Shown here piece after piece: positions 1 to 9,865 of a stretch of 64,000 nt of DNA. The stretch comes from Microvirga antarctica (GTDB lineage: Bacteria > Pseudomonadota > Alphaproteobacteria > Rhizobiales > Beijerinckiaceae). The notes under the pieces are model-generated. The model ran no database searches. It saw nothing but the letters and a program-made list of their open reading frames with translations, and had not been told where the DNA came from. The translations under genes were made by a program, and so were the position numbers. The stretch's first letter is position 1. Each line of letters starts with the position of its first letter. The stretch is from the NCBI RefSeq assembly GCF_017921815.1, contig NZ_JAGEMM010000003.1:310001-374000 (forward strand), given 5' to 3'.

Positions 1-1171
1 CAAGGTTCAGCCCAAGGACGGCAATGCTTTCGGCAGCCGCCGCGCCGGATCCGTCAGGATCGAAGGAGACGAAGCCGGACGTCGGATCGTACAGGAAACG
101 CACCTCCGGGCGGGTCGCCTGTGGGCCGATTTGGAATGCCGAGGCGGCGATGGCGCCCTCGGGCAGGTTGGTCAGGTAATGACTGATTTCGAGAACGTCG
201 TTCGCGACGCCGAAATTGATGATGGCATCGGCATTCTGTGGCGAGAAGGGGGTGTCGAACATGAAGTGGTCCTTCTCCGGACCGCCGCGCAGGACATCGG
301 CTCCGTACCCACCGTTTAAAAAGCCCTCTTCGAGGCGGGTCGTGTTCTGCCCGAGGATGACCCGGTCGTTGCCATCGCCCCCATTCACAATGCCTTGCTG
401 CAGGCCCCTGCTGAAGTAGATGTCATTTCCCGCGCCCAGATTGACCGCGCCGATGATGGTGCCCGCATTGATGACGGTGTCGTCGAACGATCCGGCCGAT
501 TCGATGGCCACCCCCTGATCCGCATAATTGATGATAAGCCCGTCGTTCTTGATGTAATTGGCACCCGTATTGGCCGTGTCTTCGCCGAGCGCAATGGTCG
601 GCCCGATGTGGTTGGCAATGGTCCCGCCATTGCTGATGGTGTTGCCACCTTCCAGGATGGTGAGAGCATTGAGGTTACCGCCGATCAGGCCGGTCTCCTC
701 GTTGGTGATGATGTTGTTGCCGCCGAGAAACTGGACGCCGTTGGCAAAGTCCTTGGGCGGGTCACCGCTATAATCCTGCGGACCAATTTTGCCCGCATTC
801 GTCAGGATCGAGTCGCCGCCTGAGACGATGGCCATCCGCGACCCGAAGACCGCCGAGGTCGCGTCAAGGGTGATGGTGTTGAACCCACCGGAAGACAACA
901 GGGCGATGCTGCCGGACGACAGATAGCTGTAATTCAATCCGGCGAATTCGAGCGAACCCGTACTGGTGATAGCGCTCGCCGTCTGATCGACGACGATCGT
1001 GCTATCGAGGGTGACGGATGCCGGAGCCCGCGCATGGACGAGAGCAGTGTTGCTGGTAATGATCGCCAGCGAAAGCGGTTTCGACGCAAATGAGTCGCCT
1101 TGCGCGAGTTCGTACACGGCGGGGAGAGGGCCATTGTAGAACAGTTGGCCGTCGAGAACGTAATCGGTCAT
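1..1171 (-). CDS. RTX-type calcium-binding beta-roll protein, C-terminus cut by window start
   Basis: The frame is open from an ATG at 1171 (SD GGAG, 7 bases upstream) to the window edge, about 390 codons. The protein has no N-terminal signal peptide. Asn/Gly/Thr-rich beta-helical stretches such as NTISNGGTIAN are followed near residue 270-310 by glycine-aspartate RTX-like units (LGAGNDIYFS, GGDGNDRV, GGYGADVLRGG). A C-terminal domain of the serralysin/type I-secreted kind follows (DHFMFDT then DAIINFG). Comparison with the paralogue at 4260-5651, which ends in LTAAHFLIT, suggests only about ten C-terminal residues are missing. Likely secreted by a type I system, possibly the one at 33.7-36.8 kb, and binding Ca2+ outside the cell; its ligand or activity is unknown. 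A TTGACT at 1232-1237 on this strand may be a -35 element. No enzymatic domain was recognised. Confidence 0.8.
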   Translation of the reverse strand, partial: MTDYVLDGQLFYNGPLPAVYELAQGDSFASKPLSLAIITSNTALVHARAPASVTLDSTIVVDQTASAITSTGSLEFAGLNYSYLSSGSIALLSSGGFNTITLDATSAVFGSRMAIVSGGDSILTNAGKIGPQDYSGDPPKDFANGVQFLGGNNIITNEETGLIGGNLNALTILEGGNTISNGGTIANHIGPTIALGEDTANTGANYIKNDGLIINYADQGVAIESAGSFDDTVINAGTIIGAVNLGAGNDIYFSRGLQQGIVNGGDGNDRVILGQNTTRLEEGFLNGGYGADVLRGGPEKDHFMFDTPFSPQNADAIINFGVANDVLEISHYLTNLPEGAIAASAFQIGPQATRPEVRFLYDPTSGFVSFDPDGSGAAAAESIAVLGLNL

Positions 1172-1320
1172 GGGATTTCTCCGTTACGATATGAAGTTAC
1201 GACAACGATAGCCTATGAGTCTTCGTTCGCGAGTCAACAAAGAGTTGTTTTTCTATTCGGTGGAACTTAAGCGTGTGCTTTGCGTTATAACAACCGCTTT
1301 GGGCGTCGCTTCCGTGATGG

Positions 1321-2241
1321 TTATGTCCGGCTGCGCCCGCTGAAGGTGACCAGCGCCACACCGCCCAGCACCACGAGGCCTCCAAGCATCTCGCGCAACC
1401 CAATATGCTCGCCCAGAAACAGCACCGCGAGAATGGCGGTCCACAGCGGCATCAGATAGCCCACCATCGAGGCACGGGTCGGGCCTGCCCGCCGGATCAG
1501 CCGCATGAACAAAAGGATGGGCGCCGCGGTCGAGACGACGCCGAGGGCGATCAACGGGGGCAGGTGAGCGCTCACCGGCGAAAACGCCGTCGGACCCGAC
1601 AGGGCGAGCGCGAGACACGTTGCCGGAATGGCAGAACAGATCTGCTGGCCCAAGGCCAGCCGTGCGGGTTCGACGTGACGGACGGTGCGCACGAAAACGT
1701 TCGCGATCGCATAGCTCAAGGCTGTCGCCAGCATCGCGATGACGCCCCAGCCGCTGAGACCGCTATCGGGAAAGGCCGCCGGCCCGATCAGGATGCCCAT
1801 CCCCATAAACCCGACCAGGACGCCGCCCAGGCGCCGGGGGGTCAGCCGCTCTTCGGCGAAGAACAGGTGCGCCAGGACGGCCACGAGAAGCGGGCTCGAG
1901 GCCTGGATCATCGCCGCCGACGCGGTGGTGATCTGGGTGAGCGCATAGGCCAGAAGGACGTTCGGCAGCCAGCCATTGAAGGTCCCGAGAAACAGCCAGA
2001 CCGGCCAGTCGCCAGGCCCGGGCAGGATGGATTTTCGCGCAACCGCAAACCACGCCATCAGCGACGTCGCGCCGATCAGCCCGCGCATGGCGGCGATGAC
2101 GAACGGGTTGATGGCGCCGCTGAGCTTGATGAAGAGGAAGCCCGTCGCCCACAGCATCGAGCAGGCGAACAGGTTCGCGATCAGGACCAATTGCGTCAGG
2201 TCCTGCGGAGCGGCACCGCCGCTGCGATCGGTTTCCGACAT
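1321..2241 (-). CDS. EamA/DMT-family membrane transporter
   Basis: 306-residue, strongly hydrophobic protein with about ten predicted membrane helices arranged as two EamA repeats. The first starts near residue 20 (LIANLFACSMLWATGF) and the second near residue 160 (GWGVIAMLATALSYAIANVF). This is the usual size and layout of drug/metabolite-superfamily exporters in the inner membrane, which export amino acids, metabolites or drugs; the substrate cannot be read from sequence. It starts at ATG 2241, 12 bases past the stop of mutT on the same strand, so the two are probably co-transcribed. A second, distinct EamA exporter lies at 15513-16385. Confidence 0.85.
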   Translation of the reverse strand: MSETDRSGGAAPQDLTQLVLIANLFACSMLWATGFLFIKLSGAINPFVIAAMRGLIGATSLMAWFAVARKSILPGPGDWPVWLFLGTFNGWLPNVLLAYALTQITTASAAMIQASSPLLVAVLAHLFFAEERLTPRRLGGVLVGFMGMGILIGPAAFPDSGLSGWGVIAMLATALSYAIANVFVRTVRHVEPARLALGQQICSAIPATCLALALSGPTAFSPVSAHLPPLIALGVVSTAAPILLFMRLIRRAGPTRASMVGYLMPLWTAILAVLFLGEHIGLREMLGGLVVLGGVALVTFSGRSRT

Positions 2242-2253
2242 GGCGTGTGCGCC

Positions 2254-2694
2254 TCAGACGATCAGCAGGTCGACGAGGGGCGGAATCAACGGCTCGTCGG
2301 CAGCCGGCATCTTGTATTGGCGCAGATCCTGCGGCCGCACCCAGGCCAGCCCCTGGCCTTCGAGAGGCTGCACGAACCCGTCCCAGCGCCGGCAGACATA
2401 AAGCGGCATCAGCAGGTGAAAGGTCTCATAGGCGTGGCTCGCGAAGGTCAGCGGGGCGAGACAGGCCTCCTTGACGACGATGCCGAGTTCTTCTCGCAAT
2501 TCCCGGATCAAGGCCTCCTCGGGGCGTTCGCCCGGCTCGAGCTTGCCGCCGGGAAACTCCCACAGGCCGGCCAGCTGTTTGCCCTCGGGTCGTTGCGCCA
2601 GAAGGATGCGGTTATCCGCATCGATGAGCGCCACGGCGACGACGAGGGTGAGTTTGAGTGGGGGCAAGACGGCCTCGCTGGGATTGGTCCCCAT
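2254..2694 (-). CDS. mutT: MutT-type (d)NTP pyrophosphatase (Nudix)
   Basis: 146-residue Nudix hydrolase. The Nudix box spans about residues 49-71 and keeps the pattern GX5EX7REUXEEXGU: GGKLEPGE, then RELREELGI. The family cleaves oxidised nucleotides such as 8-oxo-dGTP to the monophosphate and prevents mutation. Length and the N-terminal KLTLVVAVALID match MutT rather than other Nudix families. It lies downstream of argJ, separated by 128 bases, an arrangement common in Hyphomicrobiales, and upstream of the DMT exporter. The exact substrate is inferred from family. Confidence 0.88.
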   Translation of the reverse strand: MGTNPSEAVLPPLKLTLVVAVALIDADNRILLAQRPEGKQLAGLWEFPGGKLEPGERPEEALIRELREELGIVVKEACLAPLTFASHAYETFHLLMPLYVCRRWDGFVQPLEGQGLAWVRPQDLRQYKMPAADEPLIPPLVDLLIV

Positions 2695-2822
2695 TCACCA
2701 CATCTGTCGGCCCTGCTCAATGGCACTCAAGCACGTCTTCACAGTGATCCTGAAATGCCTCGCGTCCGGCTGGCACACAGCGCGTCCCGTTGAGGCAGAG
2801 GCCTTTCGGCGCGAGGAAATGT

Positions 2823-4064
2823 CTAACTGCGATAATCGCCGTTGATCTCGACATATTCCTTGGTGAGGTCGCAGGTCCACACGGTGGCTTCGCCCCGGCC
2901 GAGGCCGAGATCGACCCGGATGGTGATCTCCTGGCCGCGCATATAGGCCGTGGTGGCGCTCTCGTCATAGGCGGGATCGCGCGCGCCTTTGACCGCCACG
3001 CGAATGTCGCCGAACCAGATCGCGAGCTTGTCGCGTTCTGCCGGCTCGCCGGCCTTGCCGACCGCCATGACCACCCGGCCCCAATTGGCGTCCTCGCCGG
3101 CGACCGCGGTCTTCACCAACGGAGAATTGGCCACCGACATGGCGATCCGCTTGGCCGAGATCGCGCCGGACGCCCCGGTGATCTTCACGGTGACGAATTT
3201 GCGCGCACCCTCGCCATCGCGGGCGACCTGCTGGGCAAGGTCTGAGAGAAGCGCTTCCAGCTCCTGCCGAAACTCCTTCAGCCGACGATCGCTGGGGAGC
3301 GTGATGGCGGGAGCCCCGCGCTTGCCGGCAGCGCCGGTCGCGAAGAACAGCAGCGTGTCCGACGTGGAGGTGTCGCTGTCGACGGTCACGCAGTTGAAGC
3401 TCTTGTCCGCGCCCTTCTTCAAAAGCGCCTGCAGCACGGGCGCTGCGATCGGCGCATCGGTGAAGATGAAGGACAGCATGGTGGCCATATCCGGCGCGAT
3501 CATGCCCGCGCCCTTGGCGATGCCGTTGATGGTGACGGGGACGCCTCCGATCATGGCCGTGCGGGTCGCCACCTTCGGGAAGGTGTCGGTGGTCATGATC
3601 GCCTTGGCGGCATCGACCCAGGCCAGGGGCTTGGCCTTCTTCTCGCAGCTCTCGAGCACGCCCTTGAACTTCATGGCATCGAGCGGCTCGCCGATGACAC
3701 CGGTGGAGGCGATGAACACCTGCGAGGCGCGGCAGGACGCGGCCTTGGCGGCGAAATCCGCCGTCAGCTTGACCGCATCGCTGCCCTTCTTGCCGGTGAA
3801 CGCGTTGGCGTTGCCGGAATTGACGACGAGCGCCCGGGCGCCCCCCTTGCCCAGGTTCTTGCGGCACCAATCGACTGGCGCGGAGGGGCATTTCGACCGG
3901 GTGAACACCCCTGCAACCGCCGTGTCCTTGGCAAAAGCCACATACAGCACATCGGTCCGGTTCTTGTAGCGGATGCCAGCCTCCGCCGTCGCGATCCGCA
4001 CACCCTCGATGGCGGGCAGGGTCGGATAGGATTTGGGCGCGAGCGGAGAGATGGACTTGGACAT
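2823..4064 (-). CDS. argJ: Bifunctional ornithine acetyltransferase / N-acetylglutamate synthase ArgJ
   Basis: 413-residue ArgJ. It transfers the acetyl group from N-acetylornithine to glutamate, closing the cyclic arginine pathway, and may also use acetyl-CoA. The autoprocessing and catalytic signature [14 protein letters not shown] is at about residues 184-197, with the nucleophilic Thr near residue 195, so the chain should self-cleave between Ala194 and Thr195 into alpha and beta chains. The C-terminus ([13 protein letters not shown]) is the normal ArgJ end. The start at 4064 ([10 protein letters not shown]) gives the usual family length. It stands in the parvulin-argJ-mutT neighbourhood but is separated from the parvulin gene by an RTX gene. 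Confidence 0.95.
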   Translation of the reverse strand: MSKSISPLAPKSYPTLPAIEGVRIATAEAGIRYKNRTDVLYVAFAKDTAVAGVFTRSKCPSAPVDWCRKNLGKGGARALVVNSGNANAFTGKKGSDAVKLTADFAAKAASCRASQVFIASTGVIGEPLDAMKFKGVLESCEKKAKPLAWVDAAKAIMTTDTFPKVATRTAMIGGVPVTINGIAKGAGMIAPDMATMLSFIFTDAPIAAPVLQALLKKGADKSFNCVTVDSDTSTSDTLLFFATGAAGKRGAPAITLPSDRRLKEFRQELEALLSDLAQQVARDGEGARKFVTVKITGASGAISAKRIAMSVANSPLVKTAVAGEDANWGRVVMAVGKAGEPAERDKLAIWFGDIRVAVKGARDPAYDESATTAYMRGQEITIRVDLGLGRGEATVWTCDLTKEYVEINGDYRS

Positions 4065-4259
4065 GCGCGAACCTGGGGAAGGGGCCAGCCGGGAAGCCGT
4101 CGGGATTCGCGAAGTGCTGTTTTTTGCCGCTTTTTGTCAAGCCCGCGCTTCGTAGGGGAAGAGGTGCGAGCCCAGCGGCCACGACATCCTCACCCCACAA
4201 AATTAGCGTCGCCGCGAGATCTTCCCCCCGCGCAGCGCGCATTGTCCGTACCCACTCAG

Positions 4260-5651
4260 TCAGGTGATCAGGAAATGAGCCGCGGTCAGAGCAAGGCCGG
4301 TCTCCAGGTGAGCGAAAATCACCGTCGGGCTCAGGCCTTTCCCGTCGGGGTCGTACCAGAGGTTTCCGGTGACAGGGTCGTAACCAATCCGATCGGACAA
4401 ATCTCTCGGCGCCGCCCCGAGCACAAAATCATCCTCGGGGAGCCCGCTCCGCGACAAGGCGCCAAAGACGGCACGGTCGAGCGCAATGCTGTCTCCCGTG
4501 GTGTCGAAGTCGGTGATGGTGTCGCGGTTGTCACGGCCGAGCTCCGAGCTGAAGAGGAACGTGTCTCTCCCGGCACCGCCTTCAAGGAGGTCGCTGCCAA
4601 GCCCGCCGTCAATCGTGCTGTCGCCATAGCCCGCGTGGATCTCGTCGATGCCGTTGCCACCGGCGATCGTGCCAGAAAGCCCACCGGAATTGCGATAGAG
4701 GTCGTTGCCGTCGCCAAGAACGACGCCCCCCACGATATCGCCAGTGTTGGTCAACGAATCGTCGCCCGCACCAAGATCGATCGAACCGTTGATGCTCCCG
4801 TCGTTGATCAGGACATCGTCGCCGGTGCCGAGATCGATGTGGCCCTCGATCTGGCTCCTGTGGTGGTTGGTCAGGACGTCGTTGTCTTCCCCGAGAAGGA
4901 CATCCCCTTTGATATAGCCGGATTTGGCGTCTGTGCCATTGTCCAGCGTGTCGCGCGAAAGGCCGTCCGTGTGGATCGCCGTCCCGTATGCATTGCTGTT
5001 CTGCAGCCGGCCAACAATTTCGCCCGCGTTCGAGATGGTGTTCGTCCCGAATTCAAGCTCGCGGATGTAGATTGCCGTATCGGATAGTGATTCGATGCGC
5101 CCTTTATTCACCAGCGTATTGTTGTCGCCGTTGATGTCGATCGCACGATACGCGCCCTCGATCGACCCGAGGTTGTTGATATCGTTATGTCCCGCTGAAA
5201 GCTTCAGAGCTGTTCCGCTGATGACCGCGGTGACCTCGCCGGAATTCTGAAAGGTCGTATAGCCTCCGCCGGCAATGGCGCCCATGCCGCCGATTCCCGA
5301 ACCCATGGACCCGCTGGACACGATGCTAAATTGGCCGAGGATGACCGTGTTATGCCAGCCTGGCAGGAAGATACCGTATTGGTGTAAACCGGTGATCCAC
5401 CCACCGTAGCGGATGTCGATGACGTTGTTCATCCCGCCGCAGATGAAAGCCGTATCGGTCGCGACGATTTGTGCGGGATTGTAAACCGTCACCGTCGCAT
5501 TGCCGTCGAGCCGGGCAATCGGGGCGTTCGATCCAAGAGAGGAAATCGATATGTTCCCGCGGATGCCGAGGGTATCGCCTTTTGCAAGAAATAAGAGCGG
5601 GGAGTTGTCGTCTCGCGACGTGTAGTCCTGGTCCCAGAGATAGTCCGTCAA
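4260..5651 (-). CDS. RTX-type calcium-binding beta-roll protein
   Basis: About 463 residues, paralogous to the protein at 1-1171 along its whole length. Both open with TDY(L/V)-D, both have Asn/Gly beta-helical middles, and both end with RTX units and a secretion-type C-terminal domain (GGLGSDLLEGGAGRDTFLF, then DTITDFD). Around residues 240-330 a repeated nonamer-like unit recurs, as in LGTGDDVLINDGSING and LGAGDDSLTNTGDI, typical of Ca2+-binding parallel beta-rolls. I prefer a TTG start at 5651 (LTDYLWD) because GGAG lies 6 bases upstream and it aligns with the ATG of the paralogue; the alternative is ATG 5663. There is no signal peptide, which fits type I secretion. The gene sits between argJ and the parvulin gene, which are often close neighbours in relatives, and looks somewhat less GC-rich than them. 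Function beyond a secreted Ca-binding or adhesive role is unknown. Confidence 0.85.
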   Translation of the reverse strand: MTDYLWDQDYTSRDDNSPLLFLAKGDTLGIRGNISISSLGSNAPIARLDGNATVTVYNPAQIVATDTAFICGGMNNVIDIRYGGWITGLHQYGIFLPGWHNTVILGQFSIVSSGSMGSGIGGMGAIAGGGYTTFQNSGEVTAVISGTALKLSAGHNDINNLGSIEGAYRAIDINGDNNTLVNKGRIESLSDTAIYIRELEFGTNTISNAGEIVGRLQNSNAYGTAIHTDGLSRDTLDNGTDAKSGYIKGDVLLGEDNDVLTNHHRSQIEGHIDLGTGDDVLINDGSINGSIDLGAGDDSLTNTGDIVGGVVLGDGNDLYRNSGGLSGTIAGGNGIDEIHAGYGDSTIDGGLGSDLLEGGAGRDTFLFSSELGRDNRDTITDFDTTGDSIALDRAVFGALSRSGLPEDDFVLGAAPRDLSDRIGYDPVTGNLWYDPDGKGLSPTVIFAHLETGLALTAAHFLIT

Positions 5652-5745
5652 GGGGCACTCCATGATTGATCCGCAATCAGGTTGCCAGGCTTGACGGTGT
5701 GATTCCTACTCTCGCAACGAAGGGCAACGGGCGAGGGCACGGTCG

Positions 5746-5768
5746 AAAAGGGCGGCCGAGGGCCGCCC
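5746..5768 (-). terminator. Rho-independent terminator of the parvulin gene
   Basis: Perfect 8-bp inverted repeat GGGCGGCC / GGCCGCCC with a 3-base loop (stems 5750-5757 and 5761-5768). Four U residues follow on the minus-strand transcript. It lies 45 bases past the stop of the parvulin gene, so transcription of that gene probably ends here and does not run into the RTX gene. Confidence 0.75.
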
Positions 5769-5812
5769 TCAGATTAAAGGTCGGGGAGGCTGCCTCCCGC
5801 CCCAGCGGCGGA

Positions 5813-6718
5813 TCAGGGCTTCTTCTGCTCGACCATCTTGCCGGTGGCGTCTGGCCGCTCGATCTTGGCGTTGGCGCGAAGCCCGACGATGAGGTCCTGC
5901 TGGGCCTTGCGCTCCAGATAGGTGTTCACCTGCTCCTTCATCTCGTCGAGGGACGGGACAGGCTTGGTGCGCTTTTCCTCGACCTTGATGACGTGCCAGC
6001 CGAACTGCGACTTCACCGGGTCGGAGATCTGGCCCGGTTCCATCTTGAAGGCGGCCTCGGCGAAGGGCTCGACCATGCGATCCTTGGTGAAGAAGCCGAG
6101 ATCGCCGCCATCGGTCTTCGAGCCGGGATCGGTCGACAGGTCTGCCGCCACCTTGGCGAAATCCTCGCCGCCCTTGACCCGGGCCTGCGCCTTCTTGGCG
6201 TCCTCTTCCTTCTCCACGAGGATGTGGCGGGCATGGACCTCCTGCTCGGCCGGCATGCTCTTGACGGTTTCGTCGTAGAGCTTGCGGGCGGCCTCCGGCG
6301 TCACGGCCTTCTTCGATTCCTGGTCGAGATACTGATCGAGCAGGGTCTTGTCGCGGTTATAGGCGAGCTTGCGGGCGAAATCCGCCCCGTCGGCGACCTT
6401 GGCGGCCTCGGCCGCGCGGGCGCCGAGCTTGAGGTCGACCAGGTAGCTCGTCAGCAGCTCACGCTTCTGCTCGTCCGGCAGGTTCGGCAGCTGGAGGGCC
6501 GGATCGGCGGCTGCGACCGCGAGGTCCCCTTCCGTGATGTCCTGGCCGTTCACCCGCGCCACGACCTTGGCGGGATCGGCCGCAACGGCGGGGGCCGCCG
6601 GAGCGGCGGCGGCCGGAGGCGGCGCGGGAGGCGTCTGCGCCAGGGCGGCGCCGGTCATCAGCGGCAGTGCGGCACTTGCGGCGAGAAGGCTTTTCCGAAG
6701 AGAGTTTGAGACTGACAT
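5813..6718 (-). CDS. Periplasmic parvulin-type peptidyl-prolyl isomerase
   Basis: 301 residues. An N-terminal signal peptide (MSVSNSLRKSLLAASAALPL, cleavage probably after ALA near residue 27) is followed by a Pro/Ala-rich linker at about residues 30-55. A SurA-like N-terminal chaperone part (VVARVNGQDITEGDL) comes next, then a PPIC rotamase domain at about residues 150-255 with HARHILVE, GGDLGFF and FGWHVIKVEE. It should fold or chaperone exported and outer-membrane proteins in the periplasm. It is transcribed divergently from secA across a 248-base region, the conserved order in Hyphomicrobiales. A Lys/Glu-rich tail (MVEQKKP) ends the chain. Confidence 0.92.
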   Translation of the reverse strand: MSVSNSLRKSLLAASAALPLMTGAALAQTPPAPPPAAAAPAAPAVAADPAKVVARVNGQDITEGDLAVAAADPALQLPNLPDEQKRELLTSYLVDLKLGARAAEAAKVADGADFARKLAYNRDKTLLDQYLDQESKKAVTPEAARKLYDETVKSMPAEQEVHARHILVEKEEDAKKAQARVKGGEDFAKVAADLSTDPGSKTDGGDLGFFTKDRMVEPFAEAAFKMEPGQISDPVKSQFGWHVIKVEEKRTKPVPSLDEMKEQVNTYLERKAQQDLIVGLRANAKIERPDATGKMVEQKKP

Positions 6719-6966
6719 GTGATCCTCTGGTGAGCTCGGGACCGCCCACGAACGGGGTCGATCGATGACCTAGTCTGTTTACGTTTGCAAGCGATGGCAT
6801 ATTTATGTCACAGGATCGCTCACGATGAGGCGTTTCCGGCCCGCCTTTGGGCACTTCCGGCTGCGCCATTGCGGCACAGTCTTTAAGATGCGTTCCTGCA
6901 TAATTAAGTCTATAACGCGGCCCAAACCGCTTTTCTCCTGAATCCTGGTAGTTCTGAAGGCTCTCG

Positions 6967-9771
6967 ATGTTCGGTTCTTTTGCGAAGAAAATCTTCGGCT
7001 CGGTCAATGAACGCCGGCTGAAGTCCTATCGGCCCAAGGTCGCGGCGATCAACGCGCTTGAGCCCGAACTCGCGGCGCTGTCGGATGACGAACTTCGTGC
7101 CCGCACCGCCATGTTCAAGGCGGAGGTCGCCGCCGGCAAGACCCTCGACGACCTTCTGGTCCCGGCCTTCGCCACCGTTCGCGAGGCCGCCAAGCGGACC
7201 CTGGGGCAGCGGCCCTTCGACGTCCAGCTCATCGGCGGCATGGTGCTCCACGAGGGCTCGATCGCCGAGATGCGCACCGGCGAAGGCAAGACGCTGGTGG
7301 CGACCCTGCCGGTCTATCTCAACGCGCTCGCCGGCAAGGGCGTCCACGTGGTCACGGTCAACGATTACCTGGCCAGCCGCGACTCGGAATGGATGGGCCA
7401 GATCTACCGCTTCCTCGGACTCACCGTCGGGGTGATCGTCCACGGGCTCGACGATGTCGAGCGGGCCCAGGCCTACCAGGCCGACATCACCTACGGGACC
7501 AACAACGAATACGGCTTCGACTATCTGCGCGACAACATGAAGTACGAGATGGCCCAGATGGTCCAGCGGGGGCATAACTACGCCATCGTGGACGAGGTCG
7601 ACTCGATCCTTGTCGACGAGGCGCGCACGCCGCTGATCATTTCGGGACCCCTCGATGATCGCTCCGAGCTCTACAACACCATCGATGTGGTCATCCCCCG
7701 GCTCGACCGGTCCGACTACGACCTCGACGAGAAGCAGCGCACCGTGTCGCTCACCGAGGACGGCACGGAGAAGATCGAGCAGCTGCTCCGCGAGGCCGAC
7801 CTTCTGAAGGACGGCGATCTCTACGACGCGCAGAACGCCACCCTCGTCCACCACATGAACCAGGCGCTTCGCGCCCATACCCTGTTCCAGCGGGACAAGG
7901 ACTACATCGTCCGCAACGACGAAGTCGTGATCATCGACGAGTTCACCGGCCGCATGATGCAGGGACGGCGCTATTCGGAAGGCCTCCACCAGGCGCTCGA
8001 AGCCAAGGAGCATGTGCAGGTCCAGCCCGAGAACCAGACCCTGGCCTCGATCACCTTCCAGAACTATTTCCGGCTTTATTCCAAGCTCGCCGGCATGACC
8101 GGCACCGCCTCCACCGAGGCCGACGAGTTCATGGAGATCTACAATCTCGACGTGGTCGAGGTGCCGACCAACCGCCCGGTCTCCCGCCTCGACGAGGACG
8201 ACGAGGTCTATCGGACGGCGGACGAGAAATACAAAGGTATCATCCGCGAGATCGAGACCGCGTCCGCCCGCGGCCAGCCGACGCTGGTGGGCACGACATC
8301 CATCGAGAAGTCGGAGCACCTGGCCGAACTCCTCGTCAAGGACGGCTTCACGCTGATCGACTTCGACAACCCGCTCGCGCTCGAGCCGCTCTACAAGGCG
8401 GCCCGCGAGGGCAAGGGCATCCGCCACTTCGCGGTGCTGAACGCCCGCTTCCACGAGCAGGAAGCCTTCATCGTCGCGCAGGCGGGCGTGCCCGGCGCCA
8501 TCACGATCGCCACCAACATGGCTGGCCGCGGCACCGACATCCAGCTCGGCGGCAACGCCAAGATGCGCATCGAGCGCGAGCTTGTGGGCCTCGAGGGCGA
8601 GGCGCGCGCGGCCCGCGAGATCGAAGTCCAGGCCGAGATCGATTCCTTCAAGGAGAAGGCGCTCGCTGCCGGCGGCCTCTATGTGCTCGGCACCGAGCGG
8701 CACGAATCCCGCCGTATCGACAACCAGCTGCGCGGCCGCTCGGGCCGCCAGGGCGATCCCGGCAAGTCGAAATTCTATCTGTCGCTGCAGGACGACCTGA
8801 TGCGCATCTTCGGCTCGGACCGCATGGACAACATGCTGTCCAAGCTCGGCCTGAAGGACGACGAGGCCATCATCCATCCGTGGATCAACAAGGCCATCGA
8901 GCGCGCCCAGGCCAAGGTCGAGGCGCGCAACTTCGACATCCGCAAGAACATCCTGAAATACGACAACGTCATGAACGACCAGCGCAAGGTCGTGTTCGAG
9001 CAGCGCAAGGACTTCATGGCGGAGGAGAGTGTCCGCGACACCATCGACGAGATGCGCCACGGCGTCATCGACGACATGGTGAGCCGCGCGATCCCCGAGA
9101 ACGCCTACGCGGAGCAGTGGAATGTCGCCGGCCTCAAGGCCGATGTGCTGAACTTCCTCAATCTCGACCTGCCGGTCGAGGATTGGGCCAAGGAGGAGGG
9201 CATCGCCGATGACGAAATCCGCGAGCGCCTCACCAAGGCTTCGGACGAGGCCTATACCCAGCGCATCGAGGCAAATTCCGCCGATGTCATGACCTATGTG
9301 GAGAAGCAGGTGCTGCTCCAGAGCCTCGACCATCTGTGGCGCGAGCATCTGGTCACCCTCGATCACCTGCGGCAGGTGATCGGCTGGCGCGGCTACGCCC
9401 AGCGCGATCCGCTGAACGAGTACAAGTCCGAAGCCTTCGAGCTGTTCAATGGCCTCGTGGATCATCTGCGCGAGCAGGTCACGGGCCAGCTCATGCGCAT
9501 CCAGGTGGTGTTCCAGCAGCCAGAGCCCGCCGAATTGCCGCCGATGTTTGGCCAGCATCTCGACCCCGCCACGGGCGAGAACGAGATGGCCATGGCGGGC
9601 GGCTCGCTGGGTCAGGCCCACGGCTACGCCGCGGTCGCGGCCCCCCAGACCGTGACAGCCGAGCGCGACCCGTCCGATCCGTCGACCTGGGGCCGCGTCG
9701 GACGCAACGAGCCTTGCCCGTGCGGTTCTGGCAAGAAGTTCAAGCATTGCCACGGCCAGTTCGTGGCCTGA
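6967..9771 (+). CDS. secA: Preprotein translocase ATPase SecA
   Basis: 934 residues, full length for alphaproteobacterial SecA. The Walker A motif TGEGKT is near residues 102-108, the Walker B/DEAD-like [16 protein letters not shown] near 210-225, and the second nucleotide-binding region has [10 protein letters not shown] and [11 protein letters not shown]. The chain ends in a zinc-binding SEC-C tail, [14 protein letters not shown], at about residues 917-930, which binds SecB and phospholipid. It drives post-translational export of unfolded preproteins through SecYEG. The ATG at 6967 gives [16 protein letters not shown], the standard N-terminus. It is followed by a strong terminator, so it is a single-gene unit. 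Confidence 0.98.
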   Translation: MFGSFAKKIFGSVNERRLKSYRPKVAAINALEPELAALSDDELRARTAMFKAEVAAGKTLDDLLVPAFATVREAAKRTLGQRPFDVQLIGGMVLHEGSIAEMRTGEGKTLVATLPVYLNALAGKGVHVVTVNDYLASRDSEWMGQIYRFLGLTVGVIVHGLDDVERAQAYQADITYGTNNEYGFDYLRDNMKYEMAQMVQRGHNYAIVDEVDSILVDEARTPLIISGPLDDRSELYNTIDVVIPRLDRSDYDLDEKQRTVSLTEDGTEKIEQLLREADLLKDGDLYDAQNATLVHHMNQALRAHTLFQRDKDYIVRNDEVVIIDEFTGRMMQGRRYSEGLHQALEAKEHVQVQPENQTLASITFQNYFRLYSKLAGMTGTASTEADEFMEIYNLDVVEVPTNRPVSRLDEDDEVYRTADEKYKGIIREIETASARGQPTLVGTTSIEKSEHLAELLVKDGFTLIDFDNPLALEPLYKAAREGKGIRHFAVLNARFHEQEAFIVAQAGVPGAITIATNMAGRGTDIQLGGNAKMRIERELVGLEGEARAAREIEVQAEIDSFKEKALAAGGLYVLGTERHESRRIDNQLRGRSGRQGDPGKSKFYLSLQDDLMRIFGSDRMDNMLSKLGLKDDEAIIHPWINKAIERAQAKVEARNFDIRKNILKYDNVMNDQRKVVFEQRKDFMAEESVRDTIDEMRHGVIDDMVSRAIPENAYAEQWNVAGLKADVLNFLNLDLPVEDWAKEEGIADDEIRERLTKASDEAYTQRIEANSADVMTYVEKQVLLQSLDHLWREHLVTLDHLRQVIGWRGYAQRDPLNEYKSEAFELFNGLVDHLREQVTGQLMRIQVVFQQPEPAELPPMFGQHLDPATGENEMAMAGGSLGQAHGYAAVAAPQTVTAERDPSDPSTWGRVGRNEPCPCGSGKKFKHCHGQFVA

Positions 9772-9792
9772 CCGCCCTCACGCATGAACGCG

Positions 9793-9820
9793 AAAGCCCG
9801 GCCTTGAGCCGGGCTTTTTT
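9793..9820 (+). terminator. Rho-independent terminator of secA
   Basis: Ten-base-pair inverted repeat AAAGCCCGGC / GCCGGGCTTT with a 5-base loop, followed by a run of six T (9815-9820), 21 bases after the secA stop. It probably also limits read-through from the convergent VOC gene because the stem is symmetric. Confidence 0.9.
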
Positions 9821-9865
9821 GTGCCGCTCGCCTCGAGCCCGCACCGTGTGTGGACGGGCTTCAGG

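Noticed and set aside
2266-2793. Plus-strand frames overlapping mutT and argJ
   Set aside because: Shadows of the minus-strand Nudix and ArgJ genes, both with complete motifs.
6910-9753. 947-residue minus-strand open frame across secA
   Set aside because: Antisense shadow of secA with no family motifs; arises from the codon bias of a high-GC gene.
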